Of a stretch of DNA of 64,000 nt, positions 25,530 to 39,395 are shown piece after piece. Each line of letters starts with the position of its first letter. Within the stretch, counting starts at the first letter, position 1. Source of the DNA: Aralia elata (Eukaryota; Streptophyta; Magnoliopsida; Apiales; Araliaceae); contig CM068379.1 of the NCBI GenBank assembly GCA_034770075.1, positions 47,127,130 through 47,191,129 of the forward strand. The letters are read 5' to 3'. Below the pieces are notes generated by a model, which saw nothing but the letters and a program-made list of their open reading frames with translations, did not search any database and had not been told where the DNA came from. The translations under genes and the position numbers were made by a program.

Positions 25530-26964
25530 TTACATGAATAATTGCAGATAATTTTCTCTCATTTTATCCTCTAGTTCCCATGTAGCTTCTTCTACATTCT
25601 TGTTTCGCCATATTACCTTTACCGAAGATATCGCTTTATACCGTAGAATTTGTTCTTTCCTATCAACAATTTGAGTAGGAATTTCCTCATAGGATAGATC
25701 TTTCTCGATCTGAATAGGCTTATAACTTATTACGTGTTTGTAATCAGGTTTGTACTGCCGTAAGACGGACACATGAAACACGTTATGAATATGTTCTAAC
25801 TCAGGAGGTAAAACTACCTCATAAGCTACTACACCTATTCTTCTCAAGATTTGAAATGGTCCTATAAACCTCGGACTCAACTTCTCTTTCTTGCCAAAAC
25901 GAATTTTGCCCTTCCACGGGGACACTTTCAAGAACACGTGGCTTCCGACTTCAAAGTCTCGTTGTTGTCTGTGCTAGTCGGCATACTTCTTCTGCCTGTC
26001 TTGATCAGCTAGTAATCTCCCTCGTATGATTCTAACTATCTCGGTGGTCTGTTAGACTAATTCTGTCCCTAATAGTTGTCTTTTCCTGACTTCATCCCAA
26101 CATAAGGGTGTTCTAAACTTTCTCTCATACAAGGCTTTGTACGGTGGCATTCCTATACTGGCATGATAACTATTGTTATAGCCAAACTCTACTAGAGGTA
26201 ATTGGTCCTCCCAACTACCCTTGAAGTCTATGATGCATGTTTGCAACATATCCTCCAAGGTTTGAATTTTTCTCTCACTGTGTCCATCTATTTGTGGATG
26301 ATAAGTTGTGCTTAATCTTAATTGAGTTCCTAAGTTTTTTTGAAGACTCTTCCAAAAGTTTGATGTAAACCTTGGATCTCTATCCGAAACTATAGAAACA
26401 GGGACTCCATGTCTAGCAACAATTTCATTGATGTAAAGTCTGACTAGTTGGTCAAGGTTAAAAGTAACCTTAATAGGTAGAAAATGGGAAGACTTAGTAA
26501 GACGGTCAACAATTACCCAAATAACGTTATGACCTTTTTGTGTGGTTAGAAGACCTACTACAAAGTCCATGGTAATATGCTCCCACTTTCACTCAGGAAT
26601 CTCTAAGGGCTGTAATAATCCACTAGGCTTTTGGTGTTCAGCTTTTACCCTTTGACAAGTTAGACATTTACTTACCCATTCGGCTATCTCTTTTCATGTT
26701 TGGCCACCAAAAGTGTGGGCTTAAATCTTTGTACATTTTAGTACTGCCTAGGTGAATAGTGAACTTAGAACTGTGGGCTTCCTTTAAAATTTTAACTTTT
26801 AGTTCTTGTACTGAAGGTACCCATATTCTATTCTCATACCTCAATATCCCTTCATTATCTATTCTAAATTTGTTGTTCTTAATGTGGGTTATTTCACTTT
26901 TACACTATTGACAACTTTTATCTTTCTCCTGTACTCCCTTAACTCTATCTAATAAAGTCGGACC
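25530..26964 (-). pseudogene. Element F pol, 3' part (integrase and chromodomain), broken
   Basis: This Ty3/Gypsy chromovirus pol fragment reads on the minus strand: part of the zinc-binding region, the integrase core (MDFVVGL, SDRDPRF, DGHSERKIQ, i.e. the D, D and E of the catalytic triad), the GPF motif ([13 protein letters not shown]) and a C-terminal chromodomain ([19 protein letters not shown]), ending at a stop at 25530. Breaks include stops near 25974 and 26053 and before the integrase core near 26590, each one transition away from the residue in E or D, and a small deletion frameshift near 26690. Insertion of C at 26965 removed the upstream part from this window. It is nonfunctional. 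Confidence 0.88.
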
Positions 26965-28791
26965 TGTGACAACCCAAAAATTTATAAGATTTATTAATAA
27001 AATCTTGAAAGATTAATTAAAGGTTAAAGAATAAAACCTATATTGGAATTAGAGGATTGATTAAATTTTTTGAAAAGAACCTATATGGTTTAATATTTGA
27101 AAAAATGTGACGTTTCAAATTTTCGAAATATACTAAATTAAGAATTTAAATAAATAAAATTCTTATGAAATGATATGTTATGTGATATTGTGTTGCATAC
27201 ATGAATACGAACTATGCAATATGTGACTTTTATGCTTAATAAATATATTATTATTATATATTTATTATATGTAAATAAATTGTATGGACAATTTATTTAA
27301 AAGAAAGGAGATGGGTAAAATTAATCTATCGATGTAAGTTAAATAATTTATGAATTATTTTAAATTGGTGGCATTAAATATACTTAAGGTATAACCACCA
27401 TTTTATTAAAGAAATCATGTACTACGTTATTAGATATGATGTATGTATGTTTTTAATATAGTAAGTATATTATTATATTTATTACAGTTAAATTATTGAG
27501 AACAATTTATAGAAGGGAAAAGAAAATAGTTAGTTTAAGTATACAGAAGTATTGTATACTTTGAATAAAGAATATTAAAATAAATTCTAGCATTGAATTA
27601 TTTTAATAAAGAGGGAATATTATTTTAATTGTAATATCTTATTTATTAAATAAATTTTCATTTTGTATGAAAATATGAGTGATATGTGTTATGTGAATTA
27701 AATAAATTAGTGAATTTATTTAATTTAAGTAAGCAAAGAAATGGAAAGGAAAGCTATGTAACATATTTATAAATATTATAAATATGAGGAGTTAATAAAC
27801 TTAAGTGTTATATTAATAGTCCAACTAATAAATAAATACTAGTGGACTGGTCCAATTGGTTAAATAACCAAGTCCACTCATTTAATTGATTATGGACTTG
27901 GATAATTAATATGTAAACTTACTAACTTAGCCCAATTGGAATGTTTACCAAAAGATTTAATAAACTAGTAGCCCAAGTGATGGTCTAGTAATGCTTGAAT
28001 ACTAGTGGCCCAAACAATTTTAAATAAAAATCCCATTGGTTTCTAGTAAGTTAATTATTCTAATAATGAAAGGGAATTAAAGAAATTTTGGTAGCCTAAT
28101 ATTATAAATTAGACATTAGAATTAAATAACCTAAAGGATTATTTTTATTTAGTGGTCTTAGTATTTTAATTATATACTAGTGACCTAATCTAAGAGATTT
28201 ATTTTAATGTATTAAATTATTTTGTATGAATATGTAAGTGAATGAATATGAATATTATGTGATTGTTTATATTTGTTTATTATATAATAAACAAATAAAA
28301 GGAAACTAGTGTAACCTAATCATTATATATTGGGTATGAAAATTAAATAACCTTAAGGGTTATTGTATGGGAGAATAATAGTATTTAAAATAAATACTAA
28401 CTCTAAGAGATTTATTTTATATATCTCAACTAATTAATTTTATAACCTAATTAAAGCAAGACTAATTGGGTTAAGAAATTAAATGTACATGAGTAAGGAA
28501 TTAAATCCTAAAGGAGTGAGATGTATACCCTAATTAAATAATTAGGGAAAGATAAAATTAAGATATGGTGTAATGTTAATTTATAAGCCCAACAAATTAA
28601 TTATTTAAGGAAGCTCAAGTTTATATTAACTAGTAGGCCAAACTAATTAAAATGCAAGCCCAAACAATTTAATTTGGAAGCCCATAGGAATTAAATGGGA
28701 GCCCAAAACTTGATCCAACTTGGGAGGGACATTTAAGTCATTTGATTGAGCAAATTTGGCTAATAAAATAAATCAAAATTGAGGCAATAAA

Positions 28792-30597
28792 TGTTAGGTT
28801 TGTATATAGCGCGAACATGTAATCAAATTACATAAATAGTGCGGAAGCGCAATAAAACGGATTTTAAAATTTTTCATACAAACCATCACCATGATCATCC
28901 ATGTGCTCAATTATCAATTGAACGAAAGAGATAAAGTATGAGAATCATACCCTTGTAGAACCATGCTTCCACAGGTACGAGTTCACCTCCGAATCCTTCG
29001 CGTTCTTCTCGAATTCCACTGATTGAATTCCTTCCTTTGATCAACGTTAGCCACCCAAGTGCTTGGCCTCTAGAGGTGATCCACCAAGAAATAATAGTTG
29101 TTCAAGAAGATGGGTATTGGCAAAACCCTAGTTTCTATCTCTATAGAAAATTGCAAGTACTCTCTCTCTCTCCAATTCTTATGGAAGAGTGTGTAACTGT
29201 CTAACCTTAAATCATGATAAGACTCCTCTTATTTATAGATATAGGGAACCCTCTTAAACTATTTAGGATTAAGATTTTTATTTTAATTAAACTCCTTTAA
29301 TTAATTAAACTCCTAATCCGATTAGGAATTAATGAGAGAGTACTTCTGTTAATTAATTCTCAATCCCTATTAGGAATTAAATAATAATAATTGTAATAAT
29401 AATAAGACTCTTCTTATTAATTTATATTTAATATTTCCAAAATATTAAATAATAAATATTAAGCTATTTAATTTATTCTATCTCCATAGATTAAATTAAA
29501 TACACTTAACTTATTATTACAATTATGCCATTTACTTCTTAAACAAATATTTTTCTTTTGCGGTGTGACCCTTTAGGTTCTCCATATTAGACCGGTTGTG
29601 AATAAATCAATTAGAATAATTTTACTTTTATTTAAATAAATAAATTAAACTATTTAATTTATTTAAATAAATAATATTTATTCTACAATAAGGGTAAGCC
29701 CCTTAGCGATCAACGACTTTCCAGATAATATAGATTTTAACATTAATCACAAAAGAACTTTTTAGTGAATAGTTACCGTACAATTCAATCCTTCTACCAT
29801 ACAATGTCCCAATTAAATATATGACATGGAATTACTGTCAAGTCTTATTTTATTTAATTATATGTATTTCGATTCTCAAATGCACAACTCTGATTAATGC
29901 AAATTAGAAACTCTTTTCTAATTTCATTCTGCTTTGGTCAAAGACTTCTGAGTCGTTATTTATCGAATAACATAGGACATTCACTCCTTTTACTAGAAGT
30001 GGTAGATTCTTTGTTGATCATTCACCTATCTCCATGTATAACTTATTATATCCAATCATACCCTTTGATATACCCTAAAGGTCTTAAGGGACATGTCAAA
30101 GTATAACTCACCATACACAAGATACTATGATGATCTCAAGTCCAAGGATCACTTGTACTACTATCACTAGAGGAATTCCTATTAACAGGCGAGTAAAACT
30201 CCATTAGGTATTCCTTAGTGAGCCACGTTCAGTGAACTTATTCTCTAATAAGCAACTACATACTTGCTTTAGTGTCTCCACATAAATGATTATGAGATCA
30301 ATCATCCTCTTCATAAGAGCAAGCAACGTATGTAATAATCTATCCGGATTCACTAATCCCCTTTTTAGTAATCCAACGATTAGGAACGATTTTAGTTTGT
30401 GAGCTATCTAGAATTTAGATCTCATTAGCATGATCACCATCATGATTCTAAAAGCATTGCTCAAAACTATGGGTTTATCACATTTAATATAACAACACTA
30501 TGTAGATAGAGTAAAATGCCTTTAATAACCGAATAAGATTACAAAGTATATGCTACATCATATCAAATATGATTGGCTATTGTGCATACTACTTTCA
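28792..30597 (-). repeat. Copia 2 3' LTR (left)
   Basis: Begins TGTTAGGTTTG and ends ACTTTCA, directly followed by the polypurine tract. No coding content is supported. Confidence 0.9.
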
Positions 30598-33500
30598 ATC
30601 TCCCACTTGCACTAAAGACAATCGCCATGGTATCTAATACCCTTCTTCTCTAAGTAACGATCATCCTGCTGTTTGGATAAAGCTTCAGTAGATGGATATG
30701 CAATGTTGTTCTCGAGAGTCCACTATCTCTATAGTGACTTTTCTTCTTTCAATGATTTCACTAATCAAATGAAAGTGCGGCAACACTTGTTTGAATCCAA
30801 GATGAGACTTAGGAACTATTCCTAGTTCTGTAATGAACTTTTCATCCAAACAATCAAACTTGCAACTTCATTTACAGCTATATACTTTGTCTTTGTCACT
30901 AAACCAGCAACTCTTTGCTGTTTGGAACCTTTCCAATTCACTGCACCACCTTTTGAGGTAACTATTTACTCTAAAGTGGATTTGTTATCGTCTTGGTCAC
31001 TCTGAAAAACTTGAGTCTGTTTAGCCCTCTAGTTTTAATTCAGACCCACCATGTATCATGATTACATCTTCATTACCGGTTAAGTACTTAAAGATGTTTA
31101 TCACTGTCTTACAGTAATCTTCTCTAGAATATGACTGATCAATATCAAGCCTTGTATATTCATTGCATACATGATAGTAACTCATGCGATCTCTCTTTTA
31201 ATTGGAGACAATTTTAGAGAGATACACTCCATGGCTCATCATTATGAGACCTCTCTTGGATTTTGCCATACTAAACGCCTTTAGCATCAAATGAATATAC
31301 GTTCCTTAGGTCAAGCCGAACATCCTTTTAAATCTATCTATATACATTTATATCCCCAATTTATAGGATGCTGCTCCCAAGTTATTTATAGAGGAATGTT
31401 TAGACAATTTTATCTTTACTGATTGTAGCATTGGTGTGTTATTCCTTATCAGTAGTATATCAACATATAATACTAGGAATGTCACAGTGCTCCCACTGAC
31501 CCTTTTGTACACACTAAGTTCATTCTCGTTTTTGATAAAATCAAACTATTTTGATTGTCTCATCAAAATGAATGTTCCATCTTTGAGAAGCTTGCTTCAA
31601 TCCATCAATGGATCATTGTAGCTTAAAACACGATTTGCTTCAACCTTTGAAACAAATTCCTCTGGCTGTATCATACATATATTCTCCTCAAGTCTTCATT
31701 GAGGAAGGGCGTCTCCACATCTATTTTGCCAGATTTCGTAATAAGCTGCAATCACAAGCAAAATCCAAATGGACTTGAGCATTACCCGGTAATAAGGTTT
31801 TATCACAGTCAACTTCTTGACTTGAAAAACCTTTTAAACAGGTCTGGTCTTATAGGTCTCCACCTTGCCATTTGCCTAGTCTTTATTTTAAAGACCCATA
31901 TTCACACTCTAGGCACTATGCCCTTTTGTGGAGTAACCAGAGTCTATACTTGGTTCTCATACATGGAGTCCATTTCAGATTTTATGGCCATCTGCCATTT
32001 CTCTAAGTGTCTTCTACTCATAGCCTCATCTTATATAACTGGATCATCATCCTCTATGATGCGTACCTCATCATCATTCTCTATGATGAATCCATACCTC
32101 CCAGGTATCTTTGGTACTCTTCCATATTTACGATTCGGTTGTGATACAATAGGTCTATCTACAGGTTCCTTGGTTCGACTTAAAGTGCTTTGTGGTTCTT
32201 GAACTCCTTCAAGATCTATTACCCTCATACTAGCTCCTTCAATGATAAACACCTTTATCTAAGAAGGCAGCGTGTAGGATTATAGTAATAATACCCTAAA
32301 CTTTCTTTAAGATATCCCACACATCTGCACTTGTCAGATTTTTGTCCCAAACTTATCTTTGAAACCTTTTCACATAAGCTGGACAACTCCTTATCTTAAC
32401 ATACTCAAGATTAGGAATCCTCCCTATCCATAACCATTATGGAGTCTTGGGATCGGATTTTGAGGTTACCTTATTTTTGTAGATATGCAGCCGTTTCAAG
32501 GGCATAACCCCAGATGGATACTAGAATGTCGATAAAAATCATTATGGACCGCACCATGTCCAACAAGGTACAATTTCTCCTTTTAGATGCACCAATCAAT
32601 TATTGCGTATCAGGAGGTGTCCATTATGAGAAAATACCATTTTGAGATGATCTAGAAACTCATTGCACAAGTATTCCTTCCTCGATCTGATCAAAGAATC
32701 TTAATACTTTGTCAATTTGTTTCACTTCTGAATTCTTTGAACCTTTCAAACGATTCAGACTTGTATTTCATCAAATACACATATTCAACTCTTTGAATGA
32801 TCATCTCCTTTTCTTTTACTAGTTTGTTCAATTTGTAAAATTATTTTTCATGTAAGTCAAATTTATAAAGTCCATCAAGTGATCTTCCAGTTTCAAACAA
32901 AATATTATCATTATAAATAGAACAACAATTGTTCTTAAATATAATACCAGAACCTTCCTTGTCCAACAACAGAAGTAATAATGTTTCTAATGAGAATTGG
33001 AACATAATAACAACTTATTAACTTAATAGACTTGCCCGTAGGCAATGCTAAACTATAAGTCCCTATGGTTAATGCAGCAACCTTTACTCCATTCCCACAC
33101 ATAAGATTACTTATTCTTTGTTTAGCTTTCTACTTCTGCTTAGTCTCTGCATTAGATTGCGTACGTGAGAACTACAGCTGGTATCCAATACCCAAGTAGA
33201 ACCTTGACTTACAGAAAGATTTATTTTTTTAATCATGAATAAACCTGTATTTGTAACCGAAGCTTCACTAAGCTTCTTCTAGTTAGCCTCTGTAAGAATA
33301 TCTTTATAGTTTTCTTTCTAGTATCTAGGCTTATTGTAGTGGAAGCAAACTCCTTTGCTATCTGCATCAGTCTTGTTCTTATTGTCCTTTGTTTTTGCCT
33401 TTTCATTTACCTTCTTTGAATTGTTCTTCTTTTAAGAAGATCCTTTGGCCCTCTTCCGCTTCCTGAAAGAATCATCTACCAGTAAGACTTGGTCTTTCTT

Positions 33501-34092
33501 GGTTGGAAAGTGACTCTTTTCAGTTTTCAACATGTTTAAGCAACTCAGACAGGCTGACATATAGCTTGTTCATGTGGAAATTCACAATAATTTGTGAGAA
33601 AAAGTCTGGAAGTGATTGCAAGATCAAATCTTGGATCAACTCTCCATCCATTAAAACCCAGTTGTCCCAATTGTTCAATCAGATTGATCATTTTAGGACA
33701 TATGTCTGTACTATAGTGCCATCGGTCATTCTAGATCGGAAAAGCTCCTTAGATATCTGATATCTAATAGTCTTATTTTCCTCACCATTCAACTCCTTGA
33801 ATGTGCAGGAGTACAGTAGGAGCATCCATAGTTTAATGCTGACGTTGAAGCTCGTTACTCATGGATGCGAGTATGATGCATTGAGCCAACTTTGCATCAT
33901 CTTGCCACTTTCTAAAAGTACCAATCTCTTCCTCAGAGGCATTGTCTGCAACCATTGCAGGGATAGGCATATTAAGGACATAAGATAGCTTTTCAGCCTT
34001 GAGAACTATTCTCAAATTATTTAACCAGTCCTTTTAATTTGGTCCGGTTAATTAGCATCTAATATGCTCCGCAGTGATAGTAAATTAGACAT
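30598..34092 (-). pseudogene. Copia 2 gag-pol relic
   Basis: This has the same organisation as Copia 1. The start codon is at 34092 with a stop at codon 15, as in copy 1. Gag residues such as KLSYVLNMPIPAM and FRKWQDDAKLAQC can be read at 33833-34015. The RT linker (GRVPKIPGRYGFIIE) is at about 32031-32252. The RT catalytic region again reads LYVDILLI with one Asp missing, near 31450. About 40 bases near 31777 that Copia 1 has lost are still present. Many other stops and frameshifts prevent a polyprotein. Confidence 0.85.
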
Positions 34093-34301
34093 TGTAAAAT
34101 TCTGTAAATGAATTTGTAATTTAACAACATTTTAGCATACATTCATTTCTTAATTAATTACCAAAATAAATTAGGTCTTTATTTTAAATTGGTACCTCAC
34201 TATTTTCATCAAACTATATTACCCTCAATATATATGGTTCGACAATTCTAATTAAAGATTTGCTAGTGAGAATAAGGATCCCATTTCAAATGTATATAGT
34301 C

Positions 34302-34600
34302 TTGTAGTGACACAACAAACGATATATAAATAAATAGGTAGACAACTATTGTCAATTACATCACTATGTAACTCCTTGTATTTTGCCTCTTAGATTATTT
34401 TGATCAAGTGGTGACACATCCGAATCAAAATTATCCAAGTTAAGTCCAACCTAGCACTTCCATATATGTGAAGAGAAAAATACCGTCCTTGTGGTAACAC
34501 AACAAAATAGTAATGTTCAATTCCTTAATAAGCATCAAATGTGATAATGCAACATCTTAAATATTTAATACTTGTCTTGTGGTGACACAACAAACTCATA
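34302..34600 (-). repeat. Dispersed CTTGTGGTGACACAACAA repeats in the Copia 2 leader
   Basis: Three recognisable copies (near 34302, 34486 and 34573) and one diverged copy (near 34407). The unit equivalent to 17766 in Copia 1 is missing and different sequence stands there (near 34640). Confidence 0.75.
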
Positions 34601-35367
34601 TTAAATATTCAATACTCTATTGTTTTACCATGCTAGAAGGCGACGTTCGATATTCCAAATATCTTTGAACGCTTAGGACTTAATATAATTTCTTTGAGGG
34701 ATTTGTTATTATTTGTCTCATCTTGTTTAGCGCGCATGCACATATATATATAAAATACGCGTCATATTATTTAACATGCGAACCATGTTGTATAATATAT
34801 AATATATACATAGTAAGCATGCACATATAGAATACTATATTCTACCTAGATTGATTATGGACTTTTATTCTAGTTTGGTTCACTAGAGCCACCAAGTGAA
34901 CCAAAAGGTCAAACCTATGGTGCAAGAACAAAATTTAAATATAACTATTACATTTAAACCCGGGCTCCATTACAAACGGGTCTTCAAGCGCTCCTTGCTC
35001 CTTTGTCTCAAATTCTTCAAGTAATTCTAACTAAACCTATTACATAAACTATTTACAATAAATAGAAATCTTGATCAGCAGTCAAGGGGAGATACATAGG
35101 AGGAAGATAGAATTTACATCAAGAAAAACTAGAGAAGACGAGGTACGCAGACCCCATTTATAAAAACTCATTCATTCAGGCATCCACTAAAATAAATCCA
35201 ATCACACATTGGTCAGTAGTCCATAATCAATCCCTATTTATTATCATACATATCTCCATATGTATCAATAAATAACATTCATCTCATGAACAATAAAACC
35301 ATTCCATATATGCATTGATATCATTTAATGGGCAATTAAAAGTTTACTAGAAATTCAATTTTGAAAC

Positions 35368-35850
35368 AAAAATAAACTCCTTTATTTTAATCAAAATTTA
35401 AATCATAATAAACTTATTTATTTTATTTTATCCATTTTTGAATAAAAATAAACTTCTTTATTTTTAATCAAATTTCAAATTAAAATAAACTCTTTTATTT
35501 CAATTAACATGGAAACCAATTTCAAGTTCAAAATAAACTTCTTAAAATAAACTCTTTTATTTCAATTAACATGGAAACTCCTTATTTCAAATTAAAATAA
35601 ACTCCTTAAAATTGCTTGGAAAAATAAAATATGTTAAATCCTATTCCTTATCAAAATAAATATCTTTATTTTTAAGGAAACATGGAATTCTATTCCATAT
35701 GTGAATAAACTCCTTTATTCTAGGAAACATGGAATCCTATTCCAAATATGAATAAACTCCTTTATTCTAGTTAACGTAGAATCCAATTCCAAGTTCAAAA
35801 AAACTTTTAATTTTAATTATATTCCAATGCAAAATAAACCTTTTATCTTA
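35368..35850. repeat. Minisatellite-like AATAAACTCCTTTATT array in the Copia 2 leader
   Basis: Same unit and position as 18500-18925, with a local rearrangement around 35530-35610 where partial units are repeated. Confidence 0.75.
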
Positions 35851-35902
35851 ATTGAAAATAAATAAAATCAAAATAAAAAACTTTTTCAAAATCTGCAGAG
35901 CG

Positions 35903-36018
35903 GCGCGGCCGCGCTCCAAAAAGAACTAGGAGCGGCGCGGCCGCGCTGTACCCCTAGAAACGATTTCTGGGTTCAAGCGCGGCCGCGCTCCAGAATGAAC
36001 TGGAAACGGCGCGGCCGC
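35903..36018. repeat. Four GCGCGGCCGC palindromes in the Copia 2 leader
   Basis: All four cores are exact, at 35903, 35935, 35977 and 36009 (spacings 32, 42 and 32, against 32, 41 and 32 in Copia 1). The CTAGAAACGATTTCTGGG hairpin lies between the second and third. Confidence 0.9.
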
Positions 36019-36124
36019 GCCGCGTAGCAGACTTCGAAATTTTTTTCTGTTGCCCAGAAAATTGATCCAATCGCATACCCATACATATATGGAATCATAA
36101 TAATTGATAATTAGCACATGGTTA

Positions 36125-36137
36125 GGCTCTGATACCA
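36125..36137 (-). other. Primer binding site of Copia 2
   Basis: On the minus strand TGGTATCAGAGCC begins one base after the 5' LTR and is complementary to the initiator tRNA-Met 3' end. Confidence 0.9.
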
Positions 36138-36138
36138 C

Positions 36139-37944
36139 TGTTAGGTTTGTATATAGCGCGAACATGCAATTAAATTAAATAAATAGTGCGGAAGCGCAAT
36201 AAAACAGATTTTAAAATTTTTCATACAAACCATCACCATGATCATCCATGTGCTCAATTATCAATTAAACGAAAGAGATAAAGTATGAGAATCATACCCT
36301 TGTAGAACCATGCTTCCACAGGTACGAGTTCACCTCCAAATCCTTCACGTTATTCTCAAATTCCACTGATTGAATTCCTTCCTTTGATCAACATTAGCCA
36401 CCCAAGTGTTTGGCCTCTAGAGGTGATCCACCAAGGAATAATAGTTGTTCAAGAAGATAGGTGTTGGCAAAACCCTAGTTTCTATCTCTATAGAAAATTG
36501 CAAGTACTCTCTCTCCAATTCTTATGGAAGAGTGTGTAACTGTCTAACCCTAAATCATGATAATACTCCTCTTATTTATAGATATAGGGAACCCTCCTAA
36601 ACTATTTAGGATTAGGGTTTTTATTTTAATTAAACTCCTTTAATTAATTAAACTCCTAATCCAATTAGGAATTCATGAGAGAGTACTTCTATTAATTAAT
36701 TCTCAATCCCTATTAGGAATTAAATAATAGTAATTGTAATAATAATAATAAGACTCTTCTTATTAATTTATATTTAATATTTCTAAAATATTAAATAATA
36801 AATATTAAGCTATTTAATTTATTCTATCTCCATAGATTAAATTAAATACACTTAACTTATTATTACAATTATGCCATTTACTTCTTAAACAAATTTTTTT
36901 CTTTTGCGGTGTGACCCTTTAGGTTCTCCATATTAAACCGGTTGTGAATAAATCAATTAGAACAATTCTCATTTTATTTAAATAAATAAATTAAACTATT
37001 TAATTCATTTAAATAAATAATATTTATTCGACAATAAGGGTATGCCACCTTAGCGATCAACGACTTTCTAGATAATATAGATTTCAACATTTGTCACAAA
37101 AGAACCTTTCAGTGAATTGTTACCGTACAATTCAATCATTCTACCATACAATGTCCCAATTAAATATAAGACATGAAATTATTGTCAAGTCTTATTTTAT
37201 TTAATTATATGTATTTCGATTCTCAAATGCATAACTCTGATTAATGCAAATTAGAAACTCTTTTCTAATTTCATTCTGCTTTGGCCAAAGACTTCTGAGT
37301 CGTCATTTATCGAATCACATAGGACATTCACATCTTTTACTAGACGTGGTAGATTCTTTGTTGATCATTCACCTATCTCCATGTATAACTTATTATACCC
37401 AATCATACCCTTTGATATACCCTAAGGGTCTTAAGGGACATGTCAAAGTATAACTCACCATACACAAGATACTATGATGATCTCAAGTCCAAGGATCACT
37501 TGTACTACTATCATTATAGGAATTTCTATTGACAGGCGAGTAAAACTCCATTAGATATTCCTTAGCTAACCACGTTCAGTGAACTTATTCTCTAATAAGC
37601 ACTTACATACTTGCTTTAGTGTCTCCACACAAATGATTATGAGATCAATCATCCTCTTCATAAGAGCAAGCAACGTATATACTAATCTATTCGGATTCAC
37701 TAATCCCCTTTTTAGTAATCCAACGATTAGGAACGATTTTAGTTTGTGAGCTATCTAGAATTTAGATCTCATTAGCATGATCACCATCATGATTCTAAAA
37801 GCATTGCTCAAAACTATGGGTTTATCACATTTAACATAATAACACAATATAGATAAAGTAAAATGCCTTTAATAACCGAATAAGATTACAAAGTATATGC
37901 TACATCATATCAAATATGATTGGCTTGTGTGCATACTACTTTCA
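36139..37944 (-). repeat. Copia 2 5' LTR (right)
   Basis: 1806 bp, with a minus-strand TATA box (TCTATAAATAAG) at about 36581-36592 in the same place as in the other copies. Confidence 0.9.
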
Positions 37945-39395
37945 ATAAATGGGTGCATGAACCGAAATGATGAAGAGGGAGTATAAGCACATGGAAAATT
38001 TTTAAGTTTGTACCTACTAGCTTATGTGTCATCATTTTATTGGGCCACTTTAGATTGCAATCTAGATAAAGAGATAAGATAAGAGAGAGAGAGAGAAAAA
38101 TGATAGATATTTCAAGATATGTTAGGAGATTAAGAATAGATATACCACTTATATCTATACATATTTTAGGGGAAAAAAACAAAAAAAAACAAACAAACAT
38201 TTACTTCATTTCATCTCTCTCATCTCCAAACCCAAATAGCCAAAAAGAAAATAAAAAAGAGAGAGAGGGGGGACTCACGGCCAAGAAGGGGAAAGAGAGA
38301 GAGAGAGAGAAGGGTAGCCATGGAAGCCAAGGAAGAACAAAGAAAAGGAAGAAGAAGGTAAAAGATCTAAACTAGTTTTCTTAAACCAAACCTTGTATGC
38401 TATATGAATTTTTATGTTAGACCCATGGAAGATCAAGTTTAAATGTCTAAATCCATACTATAAATGTTAGATCTATATATTTAATGGTTTAACTTGAGGA
38501 TCTATATGTGTTTATGTGGAAAAAGTGTGGAAAAGAAAGAAATAGAAATTATCCGGAAAACTTTTTATATAAAGTGTGATCTAGCTTTTGATTTTTGAAA
38601 TCTATAAATGATTCTTGTGATTTTGTTTCTGGAGATGCTATATCTATAAGTGAGGGGAAAAACTCCTTTGGAATCACTCAAATATGTTAAAAATTGAACA
38701 AATTATGAAGGAAATACAAAATTACTCAAAGCTAAGAAAACTGTTAGAACCATTGTTCTAATCAGCCACTTCCGGGCTAATTTTTGGGAGCTTAATAGGT
38801 CCAAATATGGATGGTGATAGATGAAAATTGTATATCGGAAAGATAAGAATCCAACAAAATTGACGGATCGTTAATTGGAATTATAGATCTCATTTTATTT
38901 AAGTTTCCGTGAAAGACCTCAAATCTGGGAACGGGACAAAACCCGCTGACCCCTAGCTTACGTGCCCTGTTTTGACCCTTTAGCAAGTGCAATAAATTCA
39001 GGTATTATAGGAAGTTATGTATCTCCTATCCAAAAATGGCCGCATTCTGACTTGTAATGAAGAATCTACGGCTAAAAAATAAACGTAGAGTTTTTCGACG
39101 AAAACGGCTAAAATTGGAGTTCTATAAATCCGATGACCACAAAATTTTAACTGGGAGTACTTGTTAATATGTATAAGATTCTGTCCAAAATTTGGAGTCA
39201 TCGGAGTTGTGCAACATAGTGATCATTTTTCTTAGTTTCGAAAGTTAAAACGGACGTTTGAAAAATGTTAAACGAAATTGAAAATTTTTAAAAGGAAAGT
39301 ATTTTTGAGTATGGAATATATGTACATATATGTGGCAAGACTTGAAAAAAATAAAAATAGATTATTAAAAGAGGTTAAGTCATTTTAAAAATGCA

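Larger units (their letters stand above)
28792..37944 (-). mobile_element. Copia element 2, full length, coding region decayed
   Basis: This 9153-bp member of the same family as Copia 1 is flanked by a perfect ATAAA duplication (28787-28791 and 37945-37949). Both LTRs are 1806 bp (28792-30597 and 36139-37944). It is minus-oriented, with an intact tRNA-Met-type primer site, a repeat-rich leader, gag-pol relics and the polypurine tract GCAAGTGGGAGAT at 30598-30610. The target site and duplication differ from those of Copia 1, so the two are separate insertions and not copies of one duplicated segment. Confidence 0.93.
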
